A DNA stretch of 45,335 nt from Phycisphaerales bacterium UBA1910. GTDB lineage: Bacteria; Planctomycetota; Phycisphaerae; Phycisphaerales; UBA1924. Below are positions 8,401 to 16,427 of the stretch, piece by piece. Position 1 is the stretch's first letter. Every line of letters starts with the position of its first letter. The notes below the pieces were generated by a model, which did not search any database, was not told the DNA's origin, and saw nothing but the letters and a program-made list of their open reading frames with translations. A program made the translations under genes and the position numbers. Location: positions 2,139-47,473 of the forward strand of contig DDGE01000065.1 of the NCBI GenBank assembly GCA_002337545.1. The letters run 5' to 3'.

Positions 8401-9337
8401 TGCGAAGTTCATGAGCCGTTTGTCGGATCTCACGCTCTCCGGGCATGAAGATGAGAACATCGTCATGGCGCTCGTTGAGCAACTGAGCAGCTGCGTATGA
8501 CGCGGATTCATCGATGCTCATCCCTGATGCGATATGATCGGGCTCGTATCGCATCTCAACAGGATATGTACGCCCAGAGACTTCAATCACGGGTGCGGGC
8601 TGCCCCCTCGTACCGAAGTGCTCCGCGAACCGTTGGGCATCGATCGTCGCAGAGGTGATGATGATTTTCAGGTCCGGGCGGGTATGCAGCAATCGGTGCA
8701 GGTAGCCAAGCAGGAAATCAATATTGAGCGAGCGCTCGTGTGCTTCGTCGATGATGATTGCGTCGTACTGGCGCAGCTTGGGGTCTGAGCGGGTCTCGGC
8801 GAGCAGGATGCCATCGGTCATCACCTTGATATAGGTATTCTCGTTGGTCGAGTCGGAGAATCGGATCTTGGACCCGACCTGTTCGCCATGCTTGACGCCG
8901 AGTTCCTCCGCGATACGAGACGCTACGGAACGCGCCGCGATACGACGCGGCTGGGTGTGCCCGACCATGGCCCCGATCCCGAGCCCGAGCTCGAGGCACA
9001 TCTTGGGCAGCTGTGTGGTCTTTCCCGAACCCGTCTCGCCGCACACTATCACGACCTGATTCTTGCGGATGGCCTCAGTGATCTCATCGCGTCTTTGAGA
9101 GACCGGAAGATCTTCGGGGTAGGACACGCTGGGCACATTCGATTTACGCCGCTCGTATCCCTCGATCGCGCGGATCATGTCTTCACGGATGGATCGCTCG
9201 ATCTTCGCCCGATGATCGTTGTCGGCTTTGCGCTCCAGCCCTTTCAGCCGTCCAATGAAGCGTCCCTTGTGTGCGGGCGGACAGCGCTTGAGCAGATCGT
9301 CAAAGGACGGTTCGGTTGGAACGGAGGGATCTGGCAC
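5441..9337 (-). CDS. hrpA: ATP-dependent RNA helicase HrpA (DEAH box)
   Basis: 1298 aa, the usual full HrpA length. RecA-like domain 1 has Walker A GETGSGKT (100-107), the DEAH box in IIIDEAHERS and motif III ITSATID. Domain 2 carries NVAETSLTVPNI and the QRSGRCGRVAPG arginine-finger motif. The HA2/OB region and the long C-terminal DUF3418 segment typical of HrpA follow. It unwinds or remodels RNA in the cytoplasm; HrpA homologues act on mRNA processing and stalled ribosomes. The start is GTG 9337, with AAGGTGA about 7 nt upstream. It begins 11 bp after the btpA-family stop, so the two genes form an operon. No defect is visible. Confidence 0.95.
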   Translation of the reverse strand: MPDPSVPTEPSFDDLLKRCPPAHKGRFIGRLKGLERKADNDHRAKIERSIREDMIRAIEGYERRKSNVPSVSYPEDLPVSQRRDEITEAIRKNQVVIVCGETGSGKTTQLPKMCLELGLGIGAMVGHTQPRRIAARSVASRIAEELGVKHGEQVGSKIRFSDSTNENTYIKVMTDGILLAETRSDPKLRQYDAIIIDEAHERSLNIDFLLGYLHRLLHTRPDLKIIITSATIDAQRFAEHFGTRGQPAPVIEVSGRTYPVEMRYEPDHIASGMSIDESASYAAAQLLNERHDDVLIFMPGEREIRQTAHELRKRDHLPEGTEIIPLYARLSAQEQQRVFKPSGRPRVVIATNVAETSLTVPNIRSVVDPGTARMKRYNPRTKIHGLMIEPISQASANQRSGRCGRVAPGVCVRLYDETDFESRDAFTQPELLRSNLASVILQMADLKLGEPEAFPFLDPPEHRQWRDGFETLRELGAIEEDGKLTKLGKTMARLPVDPRIGRMIIAAHDEACVHDVLIIASALSVQDPRVRPHEKRDAADQAHEQFHVEGSDFLSYLKIWDWYHDQQVKLTRRKLSKACEKAYLSVRRIDEWREVFRQLRSLCQELGYELKKGHNDEDAVHRALLTGLLANIGNKGEKHEFKGARNSSFMISPGSALFSAKPKWVMCAEIVRTSKVYARTVAGVDPKWIEDAAAHLIKKTHSDPRWDEKTGRVVADEKVTLFGLDIVPRRTVHYGPIDPALSRELFIHHALIDDQLRSASKALKHNRRLIREIGTLQAKARRNDLIADTQTLYNFYDARLPKDIYASKSFERWIRKSESGDPNTLRMTREDVLEFMPEEVTPEAYPDQVSFAGATSKLKYAFEPGRDDDGATIRVSVAALHQLTRQRVDWSVPGLIQPRIEALVRSLPKQLRRQFDANQIAGELAPVVKEDKGSIEAQLAEVLTARTGIAVRPEDFRHDQLESYLFPRIEVIDEHGQALDASRDLGALQAKFAKEATKVVQEAGADIERTGMIGWEFDELPETIEFTRPRSPKVVGFPSLLVEDGKVSLKVLPTRWESDLHTRSGLGLLYGLAIRRELRLRLKNLPGYTKLHMLAAACSMADQLETIIWTRVGTIICVDNNAIPRNKDEFELGLLGAWDRGVDETNRVITNFTQIFESLMRVGGRLDEQHPNAWNRAMKDMRGQLDMLIANDALITADTRWLWCYARFLRAMEVRLDKLRSIGPERDAKSADRAYAWTQCLHELMAQGAHTAEVAEDFWTLRWMVEEFRVASFAQNLRTSIQVSEKRLREQLDRIIHA

Positions 9338-9348
9338 CGAGGATCACC

Positions 9349-10185
9349 TTACGGTCGGATCGCGTCAACGATCGCCTTTGCTCTTGCAACGTCGACAGGG
9401 TTCTTCCAGTAACCGTCATGCTTGATGGATGAGCCGACGATTAACGCATCCGCGTACTCTGCTAGCGCCTCGGCGTAACCCGGCGTGACCCCCGAACCGA
9501 CGATGACGGGCAGGCTGGTCGCCTCTCGAACGGCTTTGACATCTTCGAGGGCCGCAGCCTTACCGGTCGAAATCCCGGTAACAACAAAGCCGTCTGCGCC
9601 GAAAAACTCACCGGCGTGCGCTGTCTCGGCGAGATCGATATCGCTGGTAATCGCGTGAGACGCGTGCTTCTTCTTAATATCACAAAAGATCTTGACCTGT
9701 TCCGCGCCGATCGACTTGCGGTACCGCAGCAGCCCCCCCGCTTCCGCTTCGGCGAGCAATCCCTCATCGGCGATATGGGCAAAGACGAAGTTCTCACAGC
9801 GGATAAACGCGAGTTGGTTCGTGTGTGCTACCGCGATCGCATGGCGGTTACCACCCGAGAGGATTTGAACACCGACAGGGATCCTGACCGCTTCGCGGAC
9901 CGCCCCCGTAATGCGTGTCATCGCGGCGACGATCTCAGGCCCAAGCCGATCGCCGTGAATGTATGGGGCGTCGTGCATGTTCTCAACGATGATCGCATCA
10001 AACCCTGCCTCCTCAATCTGTTTCGCTTCTATGACGGCTTGTCTCTCGAGTTCGCAGATCGGTTCCTTCGCGAACGGGGTCCCGGGGAGCGCCCCAACAT
10101 GGACCATCCCGAGCAATCTCGTGGGACGAGCCTTGTCACGAAGGGCGATGATGCTCGTCAGGTTTGTATGGGTCTGCTCATTCAT
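9349..10185 (-). CDS. BtpA family TIM-barrel protein
   Basis: 278 aa, matching the BtpA family, named for a cyanobacterial photosystem I biogenesis factor but widespread in non-phototrophs and of unknown enzymatic role. Visible blocks are LLGMVHVGALPGTP, GFDAIIVENMHDAPY, VGVQILSGGN, FCDIKKKHASH and the C-terminal barrel phosphate-site pattern VIVGSGVTPGYAEAL...ADALIVGSSIK. I chose ATG 10185 because the family N-terminus follows; the longer open frame runs into the divergent transporter's upstream region. It heads a two-gene unit with hrpA (11-bp gap). Nothing nearby suggests photosynthesis, so a metabolic barrel function is more likely. Confidence 0.88.
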   Translation of the reverse strand: MNEQTHTNLTSIIALRDKARPTRLLGMVHVGALPGTPFAKEPICELERQAVIEAKQIEEAGFDAIIVENMHDAPYIHGDRLGPEIVAAMTRITGAVREAVRIPVGVQILSGGNRHAIAVAHTNQLAFIRCENFVFAHIADEGLLAEAEAGGLLRYRKSIGAEQVKIFCDIKKKHASHAITSDIDLAETAHAGEFFGADGFVVTGISTGKAAALEDVKAVREATSLPVIVGSGVTPGYAEALAEYADALIVGSSIKHDGYWKNPVDVARAKAIVDAIRP

Positions 10186-10338
10186 GCGCGTGAGGTCGCC
10201 AATAAGGGGTCGCGAACAGCGATCGGTACTGTTTATGGGGGTGTGCCGCTTGTGCAAAGCCTGTGGATCGCATAGGTTGTGTATCCACGATCGTATGCCA
10301 GGAGTCGGCACGATCGGGCATATTGACAAAGGAATCAC

Positions 10339-11961
10339 ATGGGCGAACGACAGCATCTGACCGCACCGGACCCGAAAGAGACCCGGTTCCCGAGCGGCAT
10401 TCCCTTCATCATTGGGAACGAGCTCGCGGAACGATTCAGTTTCTACGGGATGAAGGGGATCCTGGTCATCTTCATGACCACCTACCTCCTTGGAGCGGAT
10501 GGCAAACTCGCAACAATGAACCGGGAAGAGGCGATGAGTGTGTATCACCTCTTTACCATGAGCGCTTACTTCTTCCCGATGATCGGCGCCTTGCTCGCAG
10601 ATATCTTCCTCGGGAAATACAGAACGATTCTCTGGTTATCCTTGCTTTATTGTGTTGGCCATGGGTCCCTGGCACTCATGGACATTGCCCCACACACAAT
10701 GGGCATCAGCATGAAGCCATTCCTGTTCGCAGGCTTGGTACTCATTGCGATGGGATCTGGAGCGATTAAGCCATGTGTTTCGGCGCATGTTGGAGACCAG
10801 TTTGGCACCGGCAACAAGCACATGCTGACAAAGGTGTTTAACTGGTTCTACTTCTCGATCAACATCGGCGCAGCAACCTCGATGATCCTTACACCAATTT
10901 TCCTTGAGGGCATCAAGATCGGCGAGGACGCCGCCACAGGCGAAGCGATCATGTTCGGTGGGCCGTGGCTCGCATTCGGTGTCCCTGGTGTGCTCATGGC
11001 CATCGCTACATTCCTGTTCTGGCTAGGGCGACACAGGTTTGTCCATGTCCCTCCAGGAGGGATGGCGTTCTTCCACGAGACTTTCAGCAAAGACGGTCTC
11101 AGAGCAGTCCTGAATCTCATCCCGCTTTTCTTGATCTTTGTGCCCGTGTTCTGGGCCATCTTTGACCAGACGGGATCCTCATGGGTACTCCAAACTGAGC
11201 AGATGAATCGAAACTTCCTCGGACGAGACTGGCTCCCATCTCAGGTCCAAGCTGTGAATCCGGTGCTCATCTTGATCGGCATTCCAATTTTTACATATGT
11301 GATCTATCCGATGGGCGACAAGGTTTGGAAACTCACACCACTCCGCAAAATTGGGATCGGGTTTGTGATTACCGCGGGCGCGTTCGCGCTCTCGGCCATC
11401 ATCGAATCGTGGATTGTGGGAAATGCACAGGCCGTCATCACTCAGATGTGGAACGCACTCGGTGAAAGTGTGCCCATGGACACAAGCATGCCCACAAAGT
11501 TGGGCGACATGCTCCAGATCGTGAAAGAGCAAGGCTGGACTCAGGAAGACATCGCCCCATACATGACGGAGATGCCCAACATCGGGTGGCAGTTCCTTGC
11601 GTACATCATCATGACCGCGGGTGAGATCATGGTCTCGATCGTCTGTCTTGAGTTCGCATATACTCAGAGCCCGAAGAAGATGAAAAGCTTCATCATGGGG
11701 ATCTACATGCTCGGCATTTCGCTTGGCAACTTGTATGTCGCGGGCGTAAACATCGTCATGGAAGCGACAAAGGACGAAGCAGGGAACACCCCACTCGATG
11801 GGCCAAACTACTACTGGTTCTTTTCGGGGCTAATGATCGCGACAACGGTTGTGTATGTCATCTACAGCCAGTTCTACAAAGGCCGCACATACATCCAAGG
11901 CGAGGATGAAGAGGACATCATCGAAGCGGAAGCAGAAGCCGAGGGCACCGAGCCCCGTTGA
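10339..11961 (+). CDS. POT-family proton-dependent oligopeptide transporter
   Basis: 540 aa major-facilitator protein of the POT/PTR2 family, importing di- and tripeptides with protons across the inner membrane. The diagnostic ExxERF motif is present as ELAERFSFYG (E28, E31, R32), followed by many hydrophobic helices and the PTR signature region GSGAIKPCVSAHVGDQF and WFYFSINIGA. The C-terminus ends in an acidic soluble tail. SD AAAGGA lies 6 nt before ATG 10339. It diverges from the btpA-hrpA unit across about 150 bp and is closed by a strong terminator at 11984-12014. Substrate range is not readable. Confidence 0.95.
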   Translation: MGERQHLTAPDPKETRFPSGIPFIIGNELAERFSFYGMKGILVIFMTTYLLGADGKLATMNREEAMSVYHLFTMSAYFFPMIGALLADIFLGKYRTILWLSLLYCVGHGSLALMDIAPHTMGISMKPFLFAGLVLIAMGSGAIKPCVSAHVGDQFGTGNKHMLTKVFNWFYFSINIGAATSMILTPIFLEGIKIGEDAATGEAIMFGGPWLAFGVPGVLMAIATFLFWLGRHRFVHVPPGGMAFFHETFSKDGLRAVLNLIPLFLIFVPVFWAIFDQTGSSWVLQTEQMNRNFLGRDWLPSQVQAVNPVLILIGIPIFTYVIYPMGDKVWKLTPLRKIGIGFVITAGAFALSAIIESWIVGNAQAVITQMWNALGESVPMDTSMPTKLGDMLQIVKEQGWTQEDIAPYMTEMPNIGWQFLAYIIMTAGEIMVSIVCLEFAYTQSPKKMKSFIMGIYMLGISLGNLYVAGVNIVMEATKDEAGNTPLDGPNYYWFFSGLMIATTVVYVIYSQFYKGRTYIQGEDEEDIIEAEAEAEGTEPR

Positions 11962-11983
11962 TCCAAGCTCGTTCTCAAACGAC

Positions 11984-12014
11984 AACCGCCCCGAGCATCT
12001 CGGGGCGGTTTTTT
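11984..12014 (+). terminator. Strong Rho-independent terminator after the POT transporter
   Basis: AACCGCCCCGAG (11984-11995) pairs with CTCGGGGCGGTT (11999-12010) around a 3-nt loop, followed by TTTTTT. It sits between two convergent genes and may also slow transcription from the M50 gene side. Confidence 0.9.
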
Positions 12015-12031
12015 CATAGATCGATCATCAA

Positions 12032-12757
12032 TCAGAAGGGGAACAGATCCACGCCGGGGGTGTCCGTCCCGGAAAAGAAGATCGCCCATGCGAACTCCGC
12101 GAGCCCCATCACGACGAACCGGGAGAAGATGAATATGAACGCGCCGAAGATGAAAAAGAGCAGCACAAACCCGCCGAGCATGATCCATCTTCCTGTGTCA
12201 CTGATCACAAACCGGGTATAACCCGGGCTCAGGTTCATCAGGATTCGTGACCCATCGAGCGGTGGGAGTGGGAGCATGTTGAACACAAACAGCAGGATGT
12301 TGAGCATCGCGCCCACCGCGAGAAAACTCTGCATATTCGTCGCGAGCGGATCAGCGATCGTGATGCCGGAACTGATCTGTCCTTGACAGAGCGGTACCCA
12401 GATGATGAGCCCGATCAACGCAACGAACGCGATGAGTACATTCATCAGCGGCCCGGCAATCGCCACGATCGATTCCGCGTAGCGTCCGCGCAGCTTCGAA
12501 GGGTTGATCGGCATCATCCCCCACGCGATCCCGAGCAGAACGAACAGGATGATCGAGGGCATACCCATGTGGACCATGGGATTCCAGGTCATGTGTCCTG
12601 TGATGATCGGCGTATCATCGCCGAGTTTGATGGCCGCCCACCCGTGCGAGAGCTCGTGGAGACAGATCGAGGTGATGACCCAGACTATCCATGAAACAAC
12701 CCACACCTTGCCGTTGATTGTCGGATCTTGCATGAGGTCCGAAATCCACCAGCCCAT
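12032..12757 (-). CDS. M50-family (site-2-protease-like) membrane metalloprotease
   Basis: 241 aa with about six hydrophobic helices. Zinc ligands HELSH (34-38) lie in the second helix and the third-ligand motif is PLPPLDGSRIL near residue 165, both typical of the short S2P/YwhC branch lacking a PDZ domain. Such proteases cut substrates inside the membrane. The start ATG 12757 has AAAGGA about 8 nt upstream. It begins 38 bp after rplT, so it probably rides on the ribosomal-protein transcript. Several anti-sigma-like one-helix proteins are encoded within 5 kb and would be plausible clients, but that is speculation. Confidence 0.9.
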   Translation of the reverse strand: MGWWISDLMQDPTINGKVWVVSWIVWVITSICLHELSHGWAAIKLGDDTPIITGHMTWNPMVHMGMPSIILFVLLGIAWGMMPINPSKLRGRYAESIVAIAGPLMNVLIAFVALIGLIIWVPLCQGQISSGITIADPLATNMQSFLAVGAMLNILLFVFNMLPLPPLDGSRILMNLSPGYTRFVISDTGRWIMLGGFVLLFFIFGAFIFIFSRFVVMGLAEFAWAIFFSGTDTPGVDLFPF

Positions 12758-12795
12758 GTGTGGGTCCTTTCAGTGTGTCGAGTTTGATCGTTGGA

Positions 12796-13170
12796 TCAGC
12801 TCTTGGCGGGCACGGCGGAGGTCGCCGCGGTTGCCTGCTCGACGAGCTTGTCGAAAAGCTTGGGATCCTCGATTGCGATCTGCGAGAGCATCTTGCGGTT
12901 GAGGTTCACCCCAGCGAGCTTGAGCCCGTTCATGAAGAGCGAGTAGCGTGTACCACGCATGCGGCATGCCGCGGTGATACGGGTGATCCAGAGCTTCCGC
13001 ATGTCACGCTTGAGTGCGCGACGGTCGCGGAGTGCGTAGCAGCCCGCGCGGCGGACGGCGATCTTGGCCTGGTACTTGTGACGGCTCTTGGAACCGAAGT
13101 AGCCGCGTGCCTGACGCAGCAGTCTTTTGCGTGCCTGTGTACGAGCAGCACCTTTACGAACGCGTGGCAT
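12796..13170 (-). CDS. rplT: 50S ribosomal protein L20
   Basis: 124 aa, slightly longer than the common 118 because of a short alanine-rich C-terminal tail. Start MPRVRKGAARTQARKR and the blocks QARGYFGSKS, RRDMRKLWI-like (here KRDMRKLWITRI) and LNRKMLSQIA are typical. It binds 23S rRNA early in large-subunit assembly and in other bacteria represses its own operon. SD GGAG lies 9 nt before ATG 13170. It follows rpmI by 110 bp, the conserved rpmI-rplT order, and is followed by the M50 protease gene. Confidence 0.97.
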   Translation of the reverse strand: MPRVRKGAARTQARKRLLRQARGYFGSKSRHKYQAKIAVRRAGCYALRDRRALKRDMRKLWITRITAACRMRGTRYSLFMNGLKLAGVNLNRKMLSQIAIEDPKLFDKLVEQATAATSAVPAKS

Positions 13171-13280
13171 AGTTCATTTCTCCAAGTTTGTCTGACGGAG
13201 ACGGATTCAACCGTTCTTCCAGCCCGGCAGACGGGGATGGGTGACCCGAGCATCGACTTCCGATGCTCGAAGTTATTGAT

Positions 13281-13571
13281 TTAATCGTTGTTCTTCGCGG
13301 CTTCGCGCATTGCACGCTTCTCTTCAGGAGAAGGGTTGCGACGCAGCGATGCGCGAGGCTGGTTACGTCCACGCAGGCGACGGAACAGGAGCTTCTCGAA
13401 GCGCTTTGCTTCGGGCGTGGTCACATGGCGGTCCTTGCGGAGCTGACGCAGACGCTTGGCACTCTTTCGTGAAGAAAGATGCTTGTGGTACGCGGTGCGG
13501 TGACGGACCTTCCCGGTCTTCGAGATGCGGATCCGCTTGGACAAACCCTTGTGGCTTTTATTCTTCGGCAT
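13281..13571 (-). CDS. rpmI: 50S ribosomal protein L35, C-terminally extended
   Basis: 96 aa against the usual 64-66. The first about 60 residues (MPKNKSHKGLSKRIRISKTG, then KVRHRTAYHKHLSSRKSAKR and RLRQL) are ordinary L35. The remaining about 33 residues form a strongly basic, then Glu/Lys-rich tail (RGRNQPRASLRR, PSPEEKRAMRE). SD GGAG lies about 9 nt before ATG 13571. Normally infC (IF3) is directly upstream; here the upstream gene is an unrelated membrane protein closed by a terminator, so rpmI starts its own transcript. The tail is in frame with no sign of a frameshift. Confidence 0.93.
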   Translation of the reverse strand: MPKNKSHKGLSKRIRISKTGKVRHRTAYHKHLSSRKSAKRLRQLRKDRHVTTPEAKRFEKLLFRRLRGRNQPRASLRRNPSPEEKRAMREAAKNND

Positions 13572-13694
13572 CGGAATCACTCCGGGCGCTGATCGACGGC
13601 ATGCCGTCGCTTGGTCAAATCGTATCGATACACACCCCGAGTCCGTCGGGGCAGGAGGGAAGTGTAGGCCGCCCTCGATCGTGTGGCGAGTCAA

Positions 13695-13713
13695 GAAAAG
13701 CCCCAAACGGGGC
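13695..13713 (-). terminator. Rho-independent terminator after the sigma-linked membrane protein
   Basis: On the minus strand GCCCC-GTTT-GGGGC (13713 to 13700) is followed by TTTTC. It lies 32 bp past the stop at 13746 and 124 bp before the rpmI start. Confidence 0.7.
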
Positions 13714-13745
13714 CCAAAGATCAAATTTCGACGATTCTGAGAAAA

Positions 13746-14960
13746 TCAGGGCCCTACAAACGCATCAGTTGGGCCGTCAGGTTGCTCATTACCGGTGATG
13801 ATCCCGTGCTTCTCACGGACTTCGTGAATCACGGATTCGATCGCCCGAGGCAGCCAGATGTTGTCTCGAGAGTCAAGTACGGGGGTGTCGCTCCAGTTGG
13901 CGCTTCCGTCAAGCATGAGCATGTGCTGTCCAGTGTGATCATGGTTCGGCGAGTTCTCCTCGGGGCGGACAGGCTTATTCGCCTTGATCCGGAGAACCAC
14001 CGGCGACCGATCAGCGAGAAGTACGACACGGACAGGTGTTTCGACCGCGGTTGCACGCATACCGCCCTGAGGCATGATTCGGTATGAGTACGAGATCTCT
14101 TCGAGCGAGTTCCAATCCCATGCGTCTGGGTCCGCATCACCTCGTGCGGCGTTGGGATTGGTTGGGCATGCGAGATCATCGAGCCCCGCGAACTGATTGC
14201 GGACGAGCGTGTATAGATTCGAGGAGTTGGATCGTTCTGGCGTCGTCCCGACATCCATCCAGGTGGGGCCAAATCCCGCTGTTGCCATCGGGAGCATATC
14301 GCGGTTCGCGCCGGTGTAGAGACCGAACGCGCTCGCTGTCTGATTCATATTGTTGAAACAGAGTTCTTTCTGGTTGACGGAACGCATCCCGGACATGATC
14401 GGCATGATCACGGAAGCAGCAAGCAACAGCATCGCGGCGATCGAGGCGAGATCCGCCCAATGACCCGGGAGTTGAAAGCCGGAACGGGGCTGAAGCTTCA
14501 TCGACGACTCTTCCGCATCGATGTGCGACTGGATCCCCGCGAGGGTCGCCGAAACGAGCCGTTCACGCGTGTCAGAGACCCGGTGGGTATCCGTGATCAT
14601 CACACCGATTGCGTCGAGTTTCTCGGCGCGGGATCGTGCATTCTCCGATACCGCATCGACTCTGTACCCAGCATCGATGTATTCATCGCACGCATCCGCA
14701 TCATCTGCAGAGAGTTGCGCCTCTTGGAGTGATTCTCGCTCGATCCGGCGCGCAAGGATTTCGATCATGTCCGCACGAGCGTCCTTGTGGGACTCATCCG
14801 TCACAGGTGTATCGAGCAAACGAAGCAACTGATGCACATGATGCTCTTGTTGATTCTGTGGATCCTGAGATCCCAGCCCATTCTCGAATAATCGATCGAT
14901 CGCATTGATGCCCGATTCATTCAGGGATGGATTGCCTGGCTGCTGATCGTCTGTACTCAT
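13746..14960 (-). CDS. Membrane protein with pseudopilin-like periplasmic domain, candidate anti-sigma
   Basis: 404 aa. Residues 1-165 are acidic and soluble, a single helix spans about 170-191 (LASIAAMLLLAASVIMP), and the remainder resembles the outer domain of planctomycete pseudopilin-like (DUF1559-type) proteins: CFNNMNQTASAFGLYT just after the helix, and a C-terminal HMLMLDGSANW block like the H-x-DG signature. It lacks the FTLIE prepilin signal, so it is not an exported pilin. The gene lies 22 bp behind an ECF sigma gene on the same strand. By position the cytoplasmic part would hold the sigma factor, but it shows no HxxxCxxC zinc motif. ATG 14960 has GTGAGG upstream. Confidence 0.7.
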   Translation of the reverse strand: MSTDDQQPGNPSLNESGINAIDRLFENGLGSQDPQNQQEHHVHQLLRLLDTPVTDESHKDARADMIEILARRIERESLQEAQLSADDADACDEYIDAGYRVDAVSENARSRAEKLDAIGVMITDTHRVSDTRERLVSATLAGIQSHIDAEESSMKLQPRSGFQLPGHWADLASIAAMLLLAASVIMPIMSGMRSVNQKELCFNNMNQTASAFGLYTGANRDMLPMATAGFGPTWMDVGTTPERSNSSNLYTLVRNQFAGLDDLACPTNPNAARGDADPDAWDWNSLEEISYSYRIMPQGGMRATAVETPVRVVLLADRSPVVLRIKANKPVRPEENSPNHDHTGQHMLMLDGSANWSDTPVLDSRDNIWLPRAIESVIHEVREKHGIITGNEQPDGPTDAFVGP

Positions 14961-14982
14961 CCGGAAAACCTCACCACGAAGA

Positions 14983-15624
14983 TCACAACGATTGCTCGCC
15001 CTTGGACACAGTCTTCCATGCACGCGCGAATGCGGCGACGGCGGAATGCATCCGCGATTTCACTGTGCCGAGCGGAATGCCGAGGTCTTCGGCAATCTGG
15101 GCATAGCTGAGTCGCTGGAAATAGGCCAAGAGCAATACCTCCCGCAAGGCCGGGCCGAGTTGATCGAGTGCTTCCTGCACCATCTCGTCCCGTTCGGAGA
15201 GATCCATCGCGGCATCGGGGGCGGGGACATCCACTTGGAGGAGATCCACAAACGAGCTGCCGGGTTCGGATTTCTTGATCGGGGCCGAGAGTTCGACCGT
15301 CTTGCGTCTGTTCTTCTTACGGAGGTAGTCCCGTGCTTTGTTCGCGGCAATTGTAAAAAGCCAGGGACGAAATCGACGAGAACTGTCGAAACTGGCGGCC
15401 GAGATGTGAACTTGGAGAAAGGTGTCCTGAAAAATGTCTTCTGCGGCCGCCCGATCCCCCACCATGCGCGTCAGGAAGCGGAGGAGATCATCGTGATACC
15501 GCTCGATCAACTCCCGATAAGCTCCGGTTTCCTCGGCACGGAAGGCCTCGAAGACCTGCTCATCGCTTTGTTCTTGCCAATCGCTCAACTGGTTGCCTCT
15601 CTCATGCCCCGTGGGTACGCTCAA
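14983..15624 (-). CDS. ECF-family RNA polymerase sigma factor
   Basis: About 213 aa. Region 2 is clear: YRELIERYHDDLLRFLTRMV, the DIFQDTFLQVH helix for core binding, and PWLFTIAANKARDYLRKK for -10 recognition. Region 4 is clear too: LGPALREVLLLAYFQRLSYAQIAEDLGIPLGTVKSRMHSA with the helix-turn-helix. No ATG start exists in the likely range. TTG 15624 is open, while TTG 15588 has GAGAGG 8 nt upstream and is also plausible. It is followed after 22 bp by the one-helix membrane protein, its probable regulator, and diverges from a second ECF cassette that starts within 165 bp. Confidence 0.93.
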   Translation of the reverse strand: MSVPTGHERGNQLSDWQEQSDEQVFEAFRAEETGAYRELIERYHDDLLRFLTRMVGDRAAAEDIFQDTFLQVHISAASFDSSRRFRPWLFTIAANKARDYLRKKNRRKTVELSAPIKKSEPGSSFVDLLQVDVPAPDAAMDLSERDEMVQEALDQLGPALREVLLLAYFQRLSYAQIAEDLGIPLGTVKSRMHSAVAAFARAWKTVSKGEQSL

Positions 15625-15788
15625 TCGCGTATGAGGTTCGGTAAGACAGGAAGTCCTGTGGTGAACTTAGGATACCGGACGCAGCCCAAACTTGCCGAGT
15701 TGCCTGGAATCGACCGATAGGTGAGTATAGATAAAGAAAACCGGTGTATGCAGCAATCAGATGCATCGTCCGGCGTTCTGCGAGCAGG

Positions 15789-16427
15789 ATGGCCCCCGCG
15801 TTGAGTATTCAATCTTCTCCACCTGAGCGAGACCCCGCCGAGTTGGCGTCCGTCATCGCCCGTGCTGCAAACGGGGAAGAGGAAGCTTGGCGCGAGCTTT
15901 TGGCTCTGTATTCCCGGCGGGTCTTCGCGATGGCGCGGAGTCGGCTTCATAACGATGATCTCGCGGAAGAGATCACCCAATCAGTATTCGTCACGATCGC
16001 GACCAAACTCAACGGACAGGGCGACAGCGGCGGGTACAGTGAGCAGGGCAAGTTCGAGCCCTGGCTCTTCCGGATCACGATGAACCGGGTTCGGGACTAT
16101 TGCCGCAAGCGTGCGAGGCACGCAACCCCCACGGCACCTGAGCACATGGGGGGACTGAGCGCCAAACCCGAGTTGGATCACGCCCAGCGTGATGCGGGGA
16201 TGGCCGAAATGACGAAGCTGAGATCTGCGATGGAGCAGCTCTCGGAACGGGATCGAGAAATTATTGAGTTGCGCCATCATGGTCAGCTCAGCTTCAAACA
16301 GATCGCGGAAATCTCCGGCGACCCAATTGGAACACTTCTTGCCCGGCATCATCGGGCGCTCAAGAAGCTCCGCGAAATCCTGGAACCACAACACCCACCC
16401 CAGGACGGATCGGGGGAGGTACTATGA
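15789..16427 (+). CDS. ECF-family RNA polymerase sigma factor (second cassette)
   Basis: About 212 aa. Region 2 reads EEEAWRELLALYSRRVFAMARS, DDLAEEITQSVFVTIAT and PWLFRITMNRVRDYCRKR; region 4 reads LSERDREIIELRHHGQLSFKQIAEISGDPIGTLLARHHRA. The helix-turn-helix ends GTLLARHHRALKKL where KSR is more common. ATG 15789 has only a close GCAGG; a GTG at 15744 in the same frame would add 15 residues, and neither has a good SD. Its stop overlaps the next start as ATGA, so it is coupled to a one-helix protein and then to a secreted coiled-coil protein. Low homology by eye to the neighbouring sigma argues against recent tandem duplication. Confidence 0.92.
   Translation: MAPALSIQSSPPERDPAELASVIARAANGEEEAWRELLALYSRRVFAMARSRLHNDDLAEEITQSVFVTIATKLNGQGDSGGYSEQGKFEPWLFRITMNRVRDYCRKRARHATPTAPEHMGGLSAKPELDHAQRDAGMAEMTKLRSAMEQLSERDREIIELRHHGQLSFKQIAEISGDPIGTLLARHHRALKKLREILEPQHPPQDGSGEVL

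Noticed and set aside
9349..10185. Evidence for photosynthesis from the BtpA-family gene
   Set aside because: BtpA homologues are common in non-phototrophs and no photosystem or pigment gene is present.
10322..10338. TTGACA-like -35 box before the POT transporter
   Set aside because: It lies within about 15 nt of the start codon and overlaps the ribosome site, too close for a promoter of this gene.
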